DNA of 16,126 nucleotides from CAZTLI01 sp964614375 (GCA_964614375.1 CAZTLI010000072.1:1-16126); one strand, 5' to 3'; shown: positions 1-7,087, counted from the stretch's first letter. Numbers and translations are program-made. Notes: generated from the letters alone by a model not told the origin.

Positions 1-300
1 CTGCAATTCCGTTTTTATAGCACCAGTGTCGGACGCCGTGTAGAAATTGAAGCGCCAATTGTACGCGATGTGGTGCCCGCGCCGCCGCCGCGCTTTGTCG
101 CCAATAGCGACTTGCGTGCAGGCGAAATCTTGCAGGTGGATTTTGCAGCCGATGGCGCAGATGTGACTGTGTATCGCAATATCTATGACGCCAATGGTGA
201 ACTGATCCGCCGCGACTATATCTATACCCACTATCTGGAATGGCAGGCGGTCTATGAGGTCGCGCCCGGTGACGCCCGCCTGAATCAAAACACGGGATAA
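1..300 (+). CDS. C-terminal fragment of a VanW-like surface protein (5' end outside window)
   Basis: The reading frame is open from base 1 to a TAA at 298-300, giving 99 residues without a start, so this is the 3' end of a larger gene. After a short beta-rich stretch there is a proline-rich linker (VVPAPPPR), then a segment with alternating hydrophobic and charged residues containing TVYRNIYDANGELIRRDYI and ending HYLEWQAVYEVAPGDARL. From memory, the pattern 'VYRxIYxxxGELIRxxYIxxHYxPWQAVYEVAPGD' matches the C-terminal end of VanW-type cell-envelope proteins of Chloroflexota. No database search was possible, so the family call is tentative. The GTG at 70 is an internal Val codon rather than a start, because the frame continues upstream without interruption. 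Confidence 0.5.
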   Translation: MQFRFYSTSVGRRVEIEAPIVRDVVPAPPPRFVANSDLRAGEILQVDFAADGADVTVYRNIYDANGELIRRDYIYTHYLEWQAVYEVAPGDARLNQNTG

Positions 301-617
301 TGGCGCGCAACCATCCGCCGGCTAGATTTCTAAAAATATTCTGGCACAATTGCAACCCGGCACGAACCCGTCGATGACGGCGCGGCGCGGATTTAAGAGG
401 GTTTTCCATGCCGCTGTTGCGCCACCACAAAGGGATGAAAATCGCCGCTGGCTAAAAGACAACTGAACCCCACAGGACACATAAATGTGTGATGGAGAGA
501 ACGCAAAAGGTTTTCTGGCAGAGAACCCTTACGATGCGCGGGTCTGCATCGCCCGGCACTCTCGACAATTCAGGGTGTTCGCTTTACCTGATAAACTGAG
601 CAGAACGGCATAATCAC
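301..617. other. 317-bp intergenic stretch with two short ORFs but no recognised gene
   Basis: This stretch separates the VanW-like gene from the methyltransferase. It holds a 15-codon ORF (408-455) behind a good ribosome-binding sequence AAGAGGG at 395-401, and a 42-codon ORF at 485-613 listed separately. An imperfect hairpin can be drawn around 509-533 (AAGG-TTTT ... AACCCTT), without a T-run. I see no convincing sigma-70 promoter, RNA gene or riboswitch core. It may be the 5' leader of the methyltransferase gene. Confidence 0.4.
485..613 (+). CDS. Candidate small protein (42 aa) directly upstream of the methyltransferase
   Basis: An ATG at 485 opens a 42-residue frame ending TAA at 611-613, only four bases before the methyltransferase ATG at 618. 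An AGGA lies about eight bases before the start. The peptide starts MCDGENAKGFLAENPYDARV and is hydrophilic, with no signal peptide, membrane segment or recognised motif. The close spacing would allow translational coupling to the methyltransferase. An ORF of this length can easily arise by chance in a 60% GC sequence, so this is weakly supported. Confidence 0.2.
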   Translation: MCDGENAKGFLAENPYDARVCIARHSRQFRVFALPDKLSRTA

Positions 618-1370
618 ATGGATACACCGTTAAAAGAAGAAGTCCGCGATTTCTGGAATCGCAATGTCAATCAATTTAATCAACTGCATCGCGAGGATGT
701 CGGCACGCGCGAATTTTATGAGGCGGCGCTCGAACTGCGCTACAAATATCACTATCATCTGCCACCGTTGTTTGACCGTCTGGCGGCGCAGTATCCACAG
801 GGTAAACTGCTGGAAATCGGGTGCAGCATGGGCAACGATACCTATGAGCTGGCGCGACGCGGCTTTGCTGTCACCGGGATTGACCTCACCGAACAAGCGA
901 TTGAACTCATTCAACAGCGATTTGCGCTCTATGATATGACGGGCGATTTTCGGGTCGCGGATGCCGAAGTCTTACCGTTTGATGACAACACGTTCGATGT
1001 CGTTTACAGCTTCGGTGTGCTGCATCATACGCCGAATACCGCTGGCGCAGTCGAAGAGGCGCGGCGCGTGCTCAAACCGGGCGGGAAAGCGGTCGTCATG
1101 CTTTACAATCGCTACTCGCTCAATTGGCTGGCACACTATATCACGGGCATTCCGTTCGATGGCTCGAAGGACGACCCTTGCCCCGTCGAAAAGACCTATC
1201 CGCCGCGCACAGCCAGCGCCATGTTCACGCAATACAGCCAGACCCACCTGAAAATCGACTATCTCTTTGGCACGGGTTGGGGTAAGGTCAACCGGTGGAC
1301 GCCGCAATTCATCCACCGCGCGCTAGGCCGTGTCATTGGCTGGCATTTGATGATCGAGGCGGTGAAATAG
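618..1370 (+). CDS. Class I SAM-dependent methyltransferase (Methyltransf_11 type)
   Basis: A soluble 250-aa protein with a Rossmann-fold methyltransferase core. Motif I reads LLEIGCSMG at residues 64-72 (the E-x-G-x-x-x-G SAM-binding loop), the acidic residue closing strand beta2 is in GIDL at 87-90, the acidic pair after strand beta3 is in ADAEVLPF around 114-121, and motif post-II is FDVVYSFGVLHHT at 126-138, followed by VLKPGG at 151-156. The HH of the VLHHT motif is typical of the UbiE/Methyltransf_11 group. The N-terminal 45 residues and the aromatic C-terminal half (residues 163-250) probably form the substrate cap. The substrate cannot be read from the sequence. The neighbouring acyltransferase and sulfotransferase suggest decoration of a glycan or secondary metabolite (inference). 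No strong Shine-Dalgarno precedes the ATG, but the alternatives are worse. Confidence 0.88.
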   Translation: MDTPLKEEVRDFWNRNVNQFNQLHREDVGTREFYEAALELRYKYHYHLPPLFDRLAAQYPQGKLLEIGCSMGNDTYELARRGFAVTGIDLTEQAIELIQQRFALYDMTGDFRVADAEVLPFDDNTFDVVYSFGVLHHTPNTAGAVEEARRVLKPGGKAVVMLYNRYSLNWLAHYITGIPFDGSKDDPCPVEKTYPPRTASAMFTQYSQTHLKIDYLFGTGWGKVNRWTPQFIHRALGRVIGWHLMIEAVK

Positions 1371-1395
1371 TTTGCATTATGTTCAATGGGATTTA

Positions 1396-1618
1396 GGCGT
1401 TACGCACATGAAAGATTTTCTGCGTAGATAAGGGGTTTATGTTAGTTGCGAAAATAATCAGATAACGCCGTTTTTTGTGCGGACACAGCAATGCTGTGTC
1501 CCTACGAATAATAACGGTTGTTAACGGGTTTGTAGGGACACGGCACGCCGTGTCCGATGACCCAATTAAATTGTTAACCTGCATAAACCCCTTGCCTGAT
1601 AGCTCAACTGCGTAAGTC
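1396..1618. repeat. MITE-like non-coding element with nested inverted repeats
   Basis: A roughly 220-bp non-coding stretch is built as nested imperfect inverted repeats. The outer ends share TTACGCA (1400-1406) and TGCGTAA (1609-1615). Inside lies a perfect 12-bp pair, AAGGGGTTTATG (1430-1441) and CATAAACCCCTT (1582-1593). Further in is a mirrored pair of palindromes (1481-1501 and 1536-1555). There is no transposase frame, so a miniature inverted-repeat element, mobilised in trans if at all, is the simplest reading. The boundaries are approximate. I could not identify a clean target-site duplication. Confidence 0.6.
1480..1559. repeat. Mirrored pair of GGACAC..GTGTCC palindromes
   Basis: The first palindrome is GGACACAGCA-A-TGCTGTGTCC at 1481-1501, with perfect 10-bp arms. 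It is followed by CTACG. The second is GGACACGGC-AC-GCCGTGTCC at 1536-1555, with perfect 9-bp arms, preceded by GTAG. The two units are in inverted orientation (…GTGTCCCTAC … GTAGGGACAC…), so the whole can also fold into one long arm. A further copy of the unit lies at 12271-12308, showing that this is a dispersed repeat and not a gene-specific terminator. Confidence 0.75.
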
Positions 1619-1656
1619 ATGGGGATTAACATCTTCAAAATCTAAGAAGGGTCACC

Positions 1657-2110
1657 ATGAGAAATCTGACACTGTTCTTTATTTTGCTTACCGGGATTGT
1701 GGTGAGTGCATGTGGCGGAAGCAATTCCCTGCCAGATGGGGCGCGAAACGCCATAAATCAAGAGATGGCAGATTGGGCGGATGAAATCTGAATGCGCGAG
1801 CGCAACCTGACACAACCCGACTACACAATTCAATCTGCCATTAGAGCCAGCAATCCGTCGGCATTTAGCAGCCGCTTTGAAGAAGTGTGGTGCGTCGTCA
1901 CCAATCCCGGTGTATATGTCACTGCATCGTACTACGCGCGCGGGGCGGTTAGGAGTTTAATCCTCTATCGCACGGGTTTACTATGGACAGTACACTCAAT
2001 CGACGCTGATCGGAATCTTTTTCTTTCTATGGGTTGTGATAATTTCGTGGGCTAAATGGTTTCTAGTCGCTAGGCGCCCCTGCCCACAGTGTATGAAATG
2101 GGTATTATGA
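1657..2110 (+). pseudogene. Small lipoprotein gene broken by an in-frame TGA and a frameshift
   Basis: A strong ribosome-binding sequence (GAAGGG at 1646-1651) precedes the ATG at 1657. The first segment is a lipoprotein signal peptide: MRNLTLFFILL, then lipobox VSAC with Cys19 as the predicted lipidated residue. The frame stops at TGA 1789-1791 after 44 residues but continues in the same frame with an ATG (1792) through residues such as FEEVWCVVTNPGVYV. A second lesion follows. In the +1 frame, opening at 1961, the sequence encodes YYGQYTQSTLIGIFFFLW and then WAKWFLVARRPCPQC to a TGA at 2108-2110, a membrane segment and a CxxC motif with no start codon of its own. Removing one base from the GGGTTT run (1974-1979) and reading TGA as TGG would give one protein of about 150 aa. 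Either this is a recent pseudogene or the assembly has two single-base errors. The function is not recognised. Confidence 0.62.
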
Positions 2111-2114
2111 GCGT

Positions 2115-2681
2115 ATGAATCCCAATCAACTTTTTTCGCCTAAAGTGTCGTTGTGGCGGGCGTTTTTGAATTATCTGGTCGAATTTTATATGGCGATGAC
2201 GCCCCACGACCCGCTCTCGAATCGCATCAAACGGGTGCTGCTGCGCTGGCGTGGCGCAACCGTCGGACGCAATCCCAAAATCTGGCGCGATGTGTGGGTG
2301 GATGAATATCGCAATTTGACCATTGGCGATCATGTGTCTATCGGCAAGTCGGCGATGCTGCTGTGCATCGGTGGCGTCACGATAGGCAGCAATGTGATGA
2401 TTGCACATGGCGCGCAATTGGTCAGCGCGGGGCATCGCATCCCCGATGATGACGATAGTATGCGCTTTTCGGGGTTGGATGCTGCGCCAATTGTGATTGA
2501 AGATGATGCATGGATAGGCGCGGGCGCGATTGTCTTGCAAGGTGTGACGGTTGGTAAAGGTGCAGTCATCGCCGCGGGCGCAGTCGTCACACAGGATGTC
2601 GCCGCTTATACTATCGTCGGGGGCGTCCCGGCGAAGTTCATCCGCCAACGCCAGACCGAAACCGAAGACGCAGGATCATAA
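2115..2681 (+). CDS. Left-handed beta-helix acyltransferase (hexapeptide repeat, acetyltransferase-like)
   Basis: A 188-aa protein of the hexapeptide-repeat (LbH) acyltransferase family, which transfers acetyl groups from acetyl-CoA to sugar hydroxyls or amines. The imperfect [LIV]-G-x4 repeats run from about residue 66 to 172 (LTIGDHVSIG, VTIGSNVMIA, IVIEDDAWIGAGAIV, VTVGKGAVIAAGAVV). The usual insertion loop carries SAGHRIP with the candidate catalytic base His107. The end IVGGVPAKFIR at 167-177 is the standard capping sequence of the WcaF/LacA/CysE-like group. Residues 1-60 are an N-terminal helical cap. It sits four bases after the end of the broken lipoprotein gene and three bases before the sulfotransferase ATG, so it is probably cotranscribed with the latter. 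The acceptor is unknown; surface glycan is an inference. Confidence 0.87.
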   Translation: MNPNQLFSPKVSLWRAFLNYLVEFYMAMTPHDPLSNRIKRVLLRWRGATVGRNPKIWRDVWVDEYRNLTIGDHVSIGKSAMLLCIGGVTIGSNVMIAHGAQLVSAGHRIPDDDDSMRFSGLDAAPIVIEDDAWIGAGAIVLQGVTVGKGAVIAAGAVVTQDVAAYTIVGGVPAKFIRQRQTETEDAGS

Positions 2682-2684
2682 GCG

Positions 2685-3620
2685 ATGCCTAAACCCAACT
2701 TTTTCATCGTCGGCGCGCAAAAATGTGGCACCACCGCCATGTATCACTATCTGGACGCGCACCCCGACATTTTCATGCCCGTCGTCAAAGAACCGCACTA
2801 CTTCGGCACAGACAACGACTCAACCCGTCTGACACGCTTTCGGGGCAGCATAGCTAATTATCTGGCGCTGTTTGATGACGCGACGACGGAATCGGCTGTT
2901 GGCGAAGCATCGCCTAGCTATTTGTTATCGACCACTGCCGCGCGCGAACTCTATGAATTCAATCCAGAATCACGCATTATCATCATGCTGCGTTCGCCGG
3001 TGGAATTGGTGTATTCGCTCTATCACCACGCGCGTTATATGGGCGATGAACCCATGCCGACCTTCCGCGAGGCCATTACACCCGAACTCGAACACGGCTT
3101 CGACCATCACACCAACCGCACCTATTCGTATCTCGATGTGGCGCGCAATTCGATTCTCGTCAAACGCTATCTGGACACGTTTCCGCGCGAACAAATCAAA
3201 ATCATTCTGATGGACGATTTCAAGCGTGATTTGCCCGGTGTCTATCGCGAGACGCTGGCGTTCCTCAACGTGGACGCCGCGTTTCAACCCGATTTTGCGG
3301 TGGTCAATGCCAGCAAGGATGTCCGCAGCAAGAGTCTGCAACGCACACTGGAAAAATTGCGCCTGACACCCAGTCATGTCCGCGATTCGCGGCTGTTCCG
3401 GGTGATGACGCGCCTCATGCCCGCGCCCGTCTATGAATTTGGCATCCGGCAAGCGACGAAGCTGTATACGCGCGAAGCCAGATACGCGCCGATGGAGGCC
3501 GATTTACAGCAGCGTCTGCAAGTCTATTTTCAAGCGGAAATCGACACACTCGGCGAAATGATTGAACGCGACCTGACCCAGTGGTATGCCGACGCCAATC
3601 GGCCTATTATGCGTGAGTAG
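2685..3620 (+). CDS. PAPS-dependent sulfotransferase domain protein
   Basis: A soluble 311-aa protein of the Sulfotransfer_1 family, which moves the sulfuryl group from PAPS to a hydroxyl or amine. The 5'-phosphosulfate binding loop is IVGAQKCGTTAMYHYL at residues 8-23, a near-perfect match to the family pattern (VGxxKxGTTxLxxxL) with Lys13 as the key residue. The 3'-phosphate binding motif is IMLRSPVELVYSLYHH at 100-115, with Arg103 and Ser111. The KEPHYF stretch at 35-40 also fits the heparan-sulfate/bacterial subgroup. The start at 2685 is three bases after the upstream stop. Together with the acyltransferase it makes a glycan- or lipid-modification pair (inference). The gene ends eight bases before the assembly gap. 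Confidence 0.88.
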   Translation: MPKPNFFIVGAQKCGTTAMYHYLDAHPDIFMPVVKEPHYFGTDNDSTRLTRFRGSIANYLALFDDATTESAVGEASPSYLLSTTAARELYEFNPESRIIIMLRSPVELVYSLYHHARYMGDEPMPTFREAITPELEHGFDHHTNRTYSYLDVARNSILVKRYLDTFPREQIKIILMDDFKRDLPGVYRETLAFLNVDAAFQPDFAVVNASKDVRSKSLQRTLEKLRLTPSHVRDSRLFRVMTRLMPAPVYEFGIRQATKLYTREARYAPMEADLQQRLQVYFQAEIDTLGEMIERDLTQWYADANRPIMRE

Positions 3621-3627
3621 GGACGAG

Positions 3628-3727
3628 NNNNNNNNNNNNNNNNNNNNNNNNNNNNNNNNNNNNNNNNNNNNNNNNNNNNNNNNNNNNNNNNNNNNNNNNN
3701 NNNNNNNNNNNNNNNNNNNNNNNNNNN
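3628..3727. other. Assembly gap (100 N)
   Basis: Exactly 100 ambiguous bases, the conventional size for a scaffold gap of unknown true length. The right edge is inside an 18-bp tandem repeat and the left edge carries GGACGAG, the reverse complement of a piece of that repeat unit (CTCGTCC). The repeat probably broke the assembly. Any gene in the gap would be invisible. Confidence 0.97.
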
Positions 3728-3799
3728 CCGATGTGCTCGTCCGTGCCGATGTGCTCGTCCGTGCCGATGTGCTCGTCCGTGCCGATGTGCTCGTCCGTG
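3728..3799. repeat. 18-bp tandem repeat, four exact copies, probably continuing into the gap
   Basis: The unit CCGATGTGCTCGTCCGTG occurs four times without a mismatch (3728-3745, 3746-3763, 3764-3781, 3782-3799). It abuts the N run, so the true copy number is unknown. Its length is a multiple of three, so it reads as a six-residue repeat in some frames. It lies downstream of the stop codons of both flanking genes, and no start or ribosome-binding site supports translation. Confidence 0.9.
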
Positions 3800-3808
3800 C
3801 TAACCCTC

Positions 3809-4531
3809 TCATCCCAAATCCAGCGGAATCGTCAGCGTGAACAATTCACCTGTCGGGGTCAAACCGTCTGTTTCGTCGGGCAGCAAGGGCAGCAAATCGT
3901 AATTATCCGGGATGTACTCCTCTGGCAATGTGACCGGACGCTGTATCGGCACGAAGATGGGACGGTCAAACGGGCACAGGGCAAGCTGACGAATCGGCAT
4001 GGAAATCATATTCTGTAAAATTGTCGCGCCCTGTTTCATCAATTTGCTATATACCGGATAGGGCTTATTGCCGACCTGCAACTCATCCAGCAGCATCCCG
4101 ATAACGCCATGCAATTCCGGGATAGCGATTTCGGTTTCGCGCTGGCGGCGCGCGACATAGGGCAGGACGAACCCCGCCATCACTTGCAGCACCGGATGCG
4201 CCTCGCCCATCAGCACCACAATCGGCGGCATCAACGGGTCGGCATAGCGCGCCTTGACCATACCCGCCATTGACGGGAATAGATTCCGCGCCAGCAGCAT
4301 GTACAACCGCCCGTACTGCGAGACCCAACGTTGGATGACATTGGCGCGATTCGACACCAGCGAATCGGGCACGAGACCCATAATCACCAGCAGGTCATGG
4401 TCTGCCAGTTGGCGCACCAGCTTATGAATGCGCTGCTCATAGCTATCATGGGCATCCCAACCGGGACGCACCAGTTCTTTGGCATGTTGGTTGGCGAGTT
4501 TCACCAGAATGCGCTCTAAACGGGTGTTCAT
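3809..4531 (-). CDS. Conserved-looking hypothetical protein, 240 aa
   Basis: The minus-strand frame begins at an ATG (4529-4531) and ends TGA (3809-3811). I do not recognise the family. It is predicted soluble and mostly helical, with no signal peptide. The N-terminal third is charged (LERILVKLANQHAKELV). A hydrophobic middle carries PPIVVLMGEAHPVLQVMAGF around residues 102-121, and the C-terminal 50 residues are proline- and acid-rich (LPEEYIPDNYDLLPLLPDE). Codon use resembles the neighbours and no competing frame is better, which supports a real gene. It faces the sulfotransferase gene across the gap and is divergent from the kinase gene at 4855. No function is claimed. Confidence 0.68.
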   Translation of the reverse strand: MNTRLERILVKLANQHAKELVRPGWDAHDSYEQRIHKLVRQLADHDLLVIMGLVPDSLVSNRANVIQRWVSQYGRLYMLLARNLFPSMAGMVKARYADPLMPPIVVLMGEAHPVLQVMAGFVLPYVARRQRETEIAIPELHGVIGMLLDELQVGNKPYPVYSKLMKQGATILQNMISMPIRQLALCPFDRPIFVPIQRPVTLPEEYIPDNYDLLPLLPDETDGLTPTGELFTLTIPLDLG

Positions 4532-4588
4532 AGGCCGCGCGCTTTGTCGATAGTTTGGTTATCACGTCTCTTGATGGCTGGTCAGCAG

Positions 4589-4665
4589 TTCAGCCCGTCA
4601 GCCAAAGCACGATTCTTACTGTATTAGACTTTAAGCTGAAATGCTGATGGCTGAAATGCTAATAC
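4589..4665. repeat. REP-like inverted repeat
   Basis: TTCAGCCCGTCAGC at 4589-4602 is the near-complement of GCTGATGGCTGAA at 4643-4655, with two mismatches. A second perfect 7-bp pair, GTATTAG (4621-4627) and CTAATAC (4659-4665), overlaps it, so two alternative folds compete. The motif TGATGGCTG also occurs at 4572-4580. There is no T-run, so it is not an intrinsic terminator. Confidence 0.5.
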
Positions 4666-4839
4666 CTCATTTTCTTGCGACAAGTTTGCTTCAATGGGGC
4701 AGTTTTAACTAGCAATTAGCGTATCACATTTATTATCCCACGCTTCATTGTACCCCATGATTCGGTATCATAATGGTCTGCAAAATAGTGCTTTTCTATT
4801 CTGCGCGCGATAAAATAGTATCATTCCCATTTTTCCACA

Positions 4840-4848
4840 GGGGGGAGG
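4840..4848 (+). promoter_or_regulatory. Strong ribosome-binding site that fixes the kinase start
   Basis: GGGGGGAGG lies six bases before the ATG at 4855. A second ATG at 4851, four bases closer, is out of frame, and this spacing favours 4855. Confidence 0.7.
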
Positions 4849-4854
4849 CCATGT

Positions 4855-7077
4855 ATGTCTGCCCCGGATAGTGCTTCAGCCGTTGGTATTGCCAATACGA
4901 GCACCTATACGCGCATTCGGGATAAGCGCCTGCTTTCGTTTGCGCGTGTGTTATGGGGGATATTGGCCTTTATCAACATCGGCATATTTGTGATTGGTAT
5001 GCTGGCCTACGAACCGTTTCTGCGACGGGGCTGTCTGTGCGAAATCATCGCCGATATTGAACACGTTGATGGCGCGATAATCCTGCACCCGCTGGATGAA
5101 GGCCTCACCTCAGGCATAGGCGACGGCGATATACTCGTTGCAGTCGATGACTCAACCATTCTCCCAACCACCTCCCCGGACGACGTAGTGGCGCTCATCA
5201 ACGGCGGACAAACAGGCACGTCGGTGACACTGACGGTACGTTCAGGTGATTCGCCTGCGCGAAACATCCTCCTAACGCGCACCCCCGCTAGCTCCTTTGT
5301 GCGATACATGGCAGTTTTAGGCTTATCGGTGGATGCTGCCACTGTATTTCGCATGATATTTGTCGCGCTGTCGATGACAGGCGTCAGCATCGTCGCCATG
5401 TTAATTGTCTGGCGGCGTTCGGATGATTGGGTGGCACTATATGGCGCGTGGACTCTCATTGCCTTTGGCCTGGCGGAGTCTGTCGCGTTTGGGGTTTTAG
5501 ACGCCACACAGGGTTCTGTGTGGTTGACATTATACAAAAGTGCCCTCATGGGGCTGGCATTGAATTATGCGATTATCTTCCCCGATGGACGTTATGCGCC
5601 ACGCTGGACTCCGATAATGCCTGTGATTTTTGCGGTCTGGACGCTGCTGGTCTCATTTGGTGTGGGCGGTTTGCAAATCGGGGGTCTGTTAGCACAGGCT
5701 GTTGACCTGCTCATCGTCATATTTGTCGTGGGCATTATCGTTCATCGCTATCGCCACGCCCTGTCGCCTACCCATCGCCAACAAACCAAGTGGGCGCTGT
5801 ATGGCATCAGTATCGGGATTCTGGTTTCGCAGGCTTATCCGGTGCTGCTAGAGATTGTCGAATTGGCTGACCCGATTCACCTCGCCGCCTATTTCTCGTT
5901 CGTGGGCTTTCCGCTAACACGCACATTGGTGCTGGTCTTGCCGATTGGCCTCGCCTTCGCCATGATGCGCTACCGATTGTGGGATATAGACCTCGCCCTC
6001 AATCGTTCGCTCGTATATGGCGCGGTCACAGCGTTTATGGCGCTGGTTTTTTTAGGCGGTGGTCTGGTTCTGCAAGCGGTTCTGGGACAGGCCAATTCGG
6101 GTCTTGCTTTCGCCGTGTCTATCATCGGCGCAGGACTGCTGTTCAATCCGGCGCGCAAACGGGTGCAGCATGTCATTGACCGCCGCTTCTATGGCTTCCG
6201 CTTCGACCTCAACGAACTCCAACAGGCACAGCAGCGTCCCGGCATCGCCAATCCCGGCGCACTCACGGGCAAAACGCTTGGCAAATATCAGATTTGGGGT
6301 GTGATTGGCAGAGGCGGCATGGGTGAGGTGTATGAAGGGGAAGGGGACGGGCACAAAGTCGCTGTTAAAATTTTGCCGGATGACCTCGCAAAAGAACCCG
6401 ATTTTCGCAAACGGTTCGCGCGGGAAGCGCAGACGCTGGCGGAATTTAGCCATCCGAACATCGTCAAACTCTATGATTCGGGCGAGAGTGATGGCATATA
6501 TTATATGGCGCTGGAATTCATCGAAGGTCGCAACCTCAGCGACATTCTGCATGAACGGGGTCATCTGCCACTGGATGAGGTGCATCCATTTATAGACGAT
6601 TTCGCCGCGACACTCGATTATGCCCATAGTAGAGGTTTGATTCATCGCGACATCAAACCCTCGAACATCATGATTCGCACGCGCGATAAGGGCGAGACAC
6701 AGGAAGCGGTGTTGATGGACTTCGGCATTGCCAAGGTGCAAGATGCCCGCACCGCGCTCACTGGCACGGGCGCGATTGGCACGATTGACTACATGGCCCC
6801 CGAACAGATTATGGCGGCAAAAGCCGTCGATTATCGTGCCGATATTTACGCGCTGGGTGTGGTCTTGTATGAAATGTTGACGGGGAAACGGCCTTTCAGC
6901 GGCAGCGCCGGACAGGTGCTGTTTGCCCATTTGCAGCACCCACCGCCCGACGCGCGTGATGTGCATATAGATATTCCAGCGCACATCGCAGCCGCCATCA
7001 TGCGGGCAATGGCGAAACAACCCGACGACCGCTTCCAATCCGCAGCAGATTTCGCGGCGGCGCTGCAACCCTGGTGA
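4855..7077 (+). CDS. Membrane PDZ-sensor fused to a C-terminal Ser/Thr protein kinase
   Basis: 740 aa. A first membrane helix (about 31-51) is followed by a PDZ-like domain (about 66-142, containing GIGDGDILVAVDD), then some eight or nine further hydrophobic helices (about 164-432). The junction RYRLWDIDLALNRSLVYG (372-389) and the DRRFYGFRFD box (442-451) are hallmarks, as I recall, of membrane histidine-kinase sensors in Chloroflexota and Firmicutes, yet here a Hanks-type kinase follows (about 478-740). The kinase has every key residue: glycine loop GRGGMGEVY (485-493), VAVK with Lys505, Glu524 in helix C, HRDIKPSN (597-604, catalytic Asp599), DFG (622-624), GTIDYMAPE (642-650). It should phosphorylate cytoplasmic Ser/Thr targets in response to an envelope signal. 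It ends shortly before a convergent gene. The target may be one of the nearby sensory proteins, but that is speculation. Confidence 0.9.
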   Translation: MSAPDSASAVGIANTSTYTRIRDKRLLSFARVLWGILAFINIGIFVIGMLAYEPFLRRGCLCEIIADIEHVDGAIILHPLDEGLTSGIGDGDILVAVDDSTILPTTSPDDVVALINGGQTGTSVTLTVRSGDSPARNILLTRTPASSFVRYMAVLGLSVDAATVFRMIFVALSMTGVSIVAMLIVWRRSDDWVALYGAWTLIAFGLAESVAFGVLDATQGSVWLTLYKSALMGLALNYAIIFPDGRYAPRWTPIMPVIFAVWTLLVSFGVGGLQIGGLLAQAVDLLIVIFVVGIIVHRYRHALSPTHRQQTKWALYGISIGILVSQAYPVLLEIVELADPIHLAAYFSFVGFPLTRTLVLVLPIGLAFAMMRYRLWDIDLALNRSLVYGAVTAFMALVFLGGGLVLQAVLGQANSGLAFAVSIIGAGLLFNPARKRVQHVIDRRFYGFRFDLNELQQAQQRPGIANPGALTGKTLGKYQIWGVIGRGGMGEVYEGEGDGHKVAVKILPDDLAKEPDFRKRFAREAQTLAEFSHPNIVKLYDSGESDGIYYMALEFIEGRNLSDILHERGHLPLDEVHPFIDDFAATLDYAHSRGLIHRDIKPSNIMIRTRDKGETQEAVLMDFGIAKVQDARTALTGTGAIGTIDYMAPEQIMAAKAVDYRADIYALGVVLYEMLTGKRPFSGSAGQVLFAHLQHPPPDARDVHIDIPAHIAAAIMRAMAKQPDDRFQSAADFAAALQPW

Positions 7078-7087
7078 GTCTTTGGTC

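Larger units (their letters stand above)
4532..4854. other. 323-bp divergent intergenic region with hairpin repeats and weak promoter candidates
   Basis: This region lies between the minus-strand hypothetical gene and the plus-strand kinase gene, so it should carry promoters for both. Its first half holds a REP-like inverted repeat (4589-4655). Possible plus-strand -10 sequences are CATAAT (4769-4774), with TTGTAC at 4748-4753 as a poor -35, and TAAAAT (4811-4816). Neither has a convincing -35 partner. The stretch 4666-4800 is AT-rich, unlike the coding DNA around it. No ORF of note was seen. Confidence 0.45.

Noticed and set aside
1393..1638. 81-aa minus-strand ORF
   Set aside because: It lies wholly in the inverted-repeat element, with palindromes inside the frame and no ribosome-binding site.
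1789..1791. TGA recoded as tryptophan or selenocysteine
   Set aside because: Other genes here end in TGA (for example 7075-7077 and 14855-14857) and use TGG for Trp. There is no SECIS-like evidence, and the same gene has a frameshift, so a lesion is more likely.
3728..3799. CRISPR array
   Set aside because: The repeat is a head-to-tail 18-bp unit with no spacers and no cas genes, so it is a simple tandem repeat.
3504..3840. Coding frames across the gap containing the TSTSAR or DVLVRA repeats
   Set aside because: They consist of N-translated residues and the tandem repeat, with no start signal or conserved flank.
4589..4665. Intrinsic terminator in the 4532-4854 intergenic region
   Set aside because: The stem is imperfect, lacks a T-run on either strand, and lies between two divergent genes where no terminator is expected.
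6052..7068. 338-aa minus-strand frame opposite the kinase domain
   Set aside because: It is the antisense shadow of a well-supported kinase coding sequence; its translation has no domain and many rare residue clusters.
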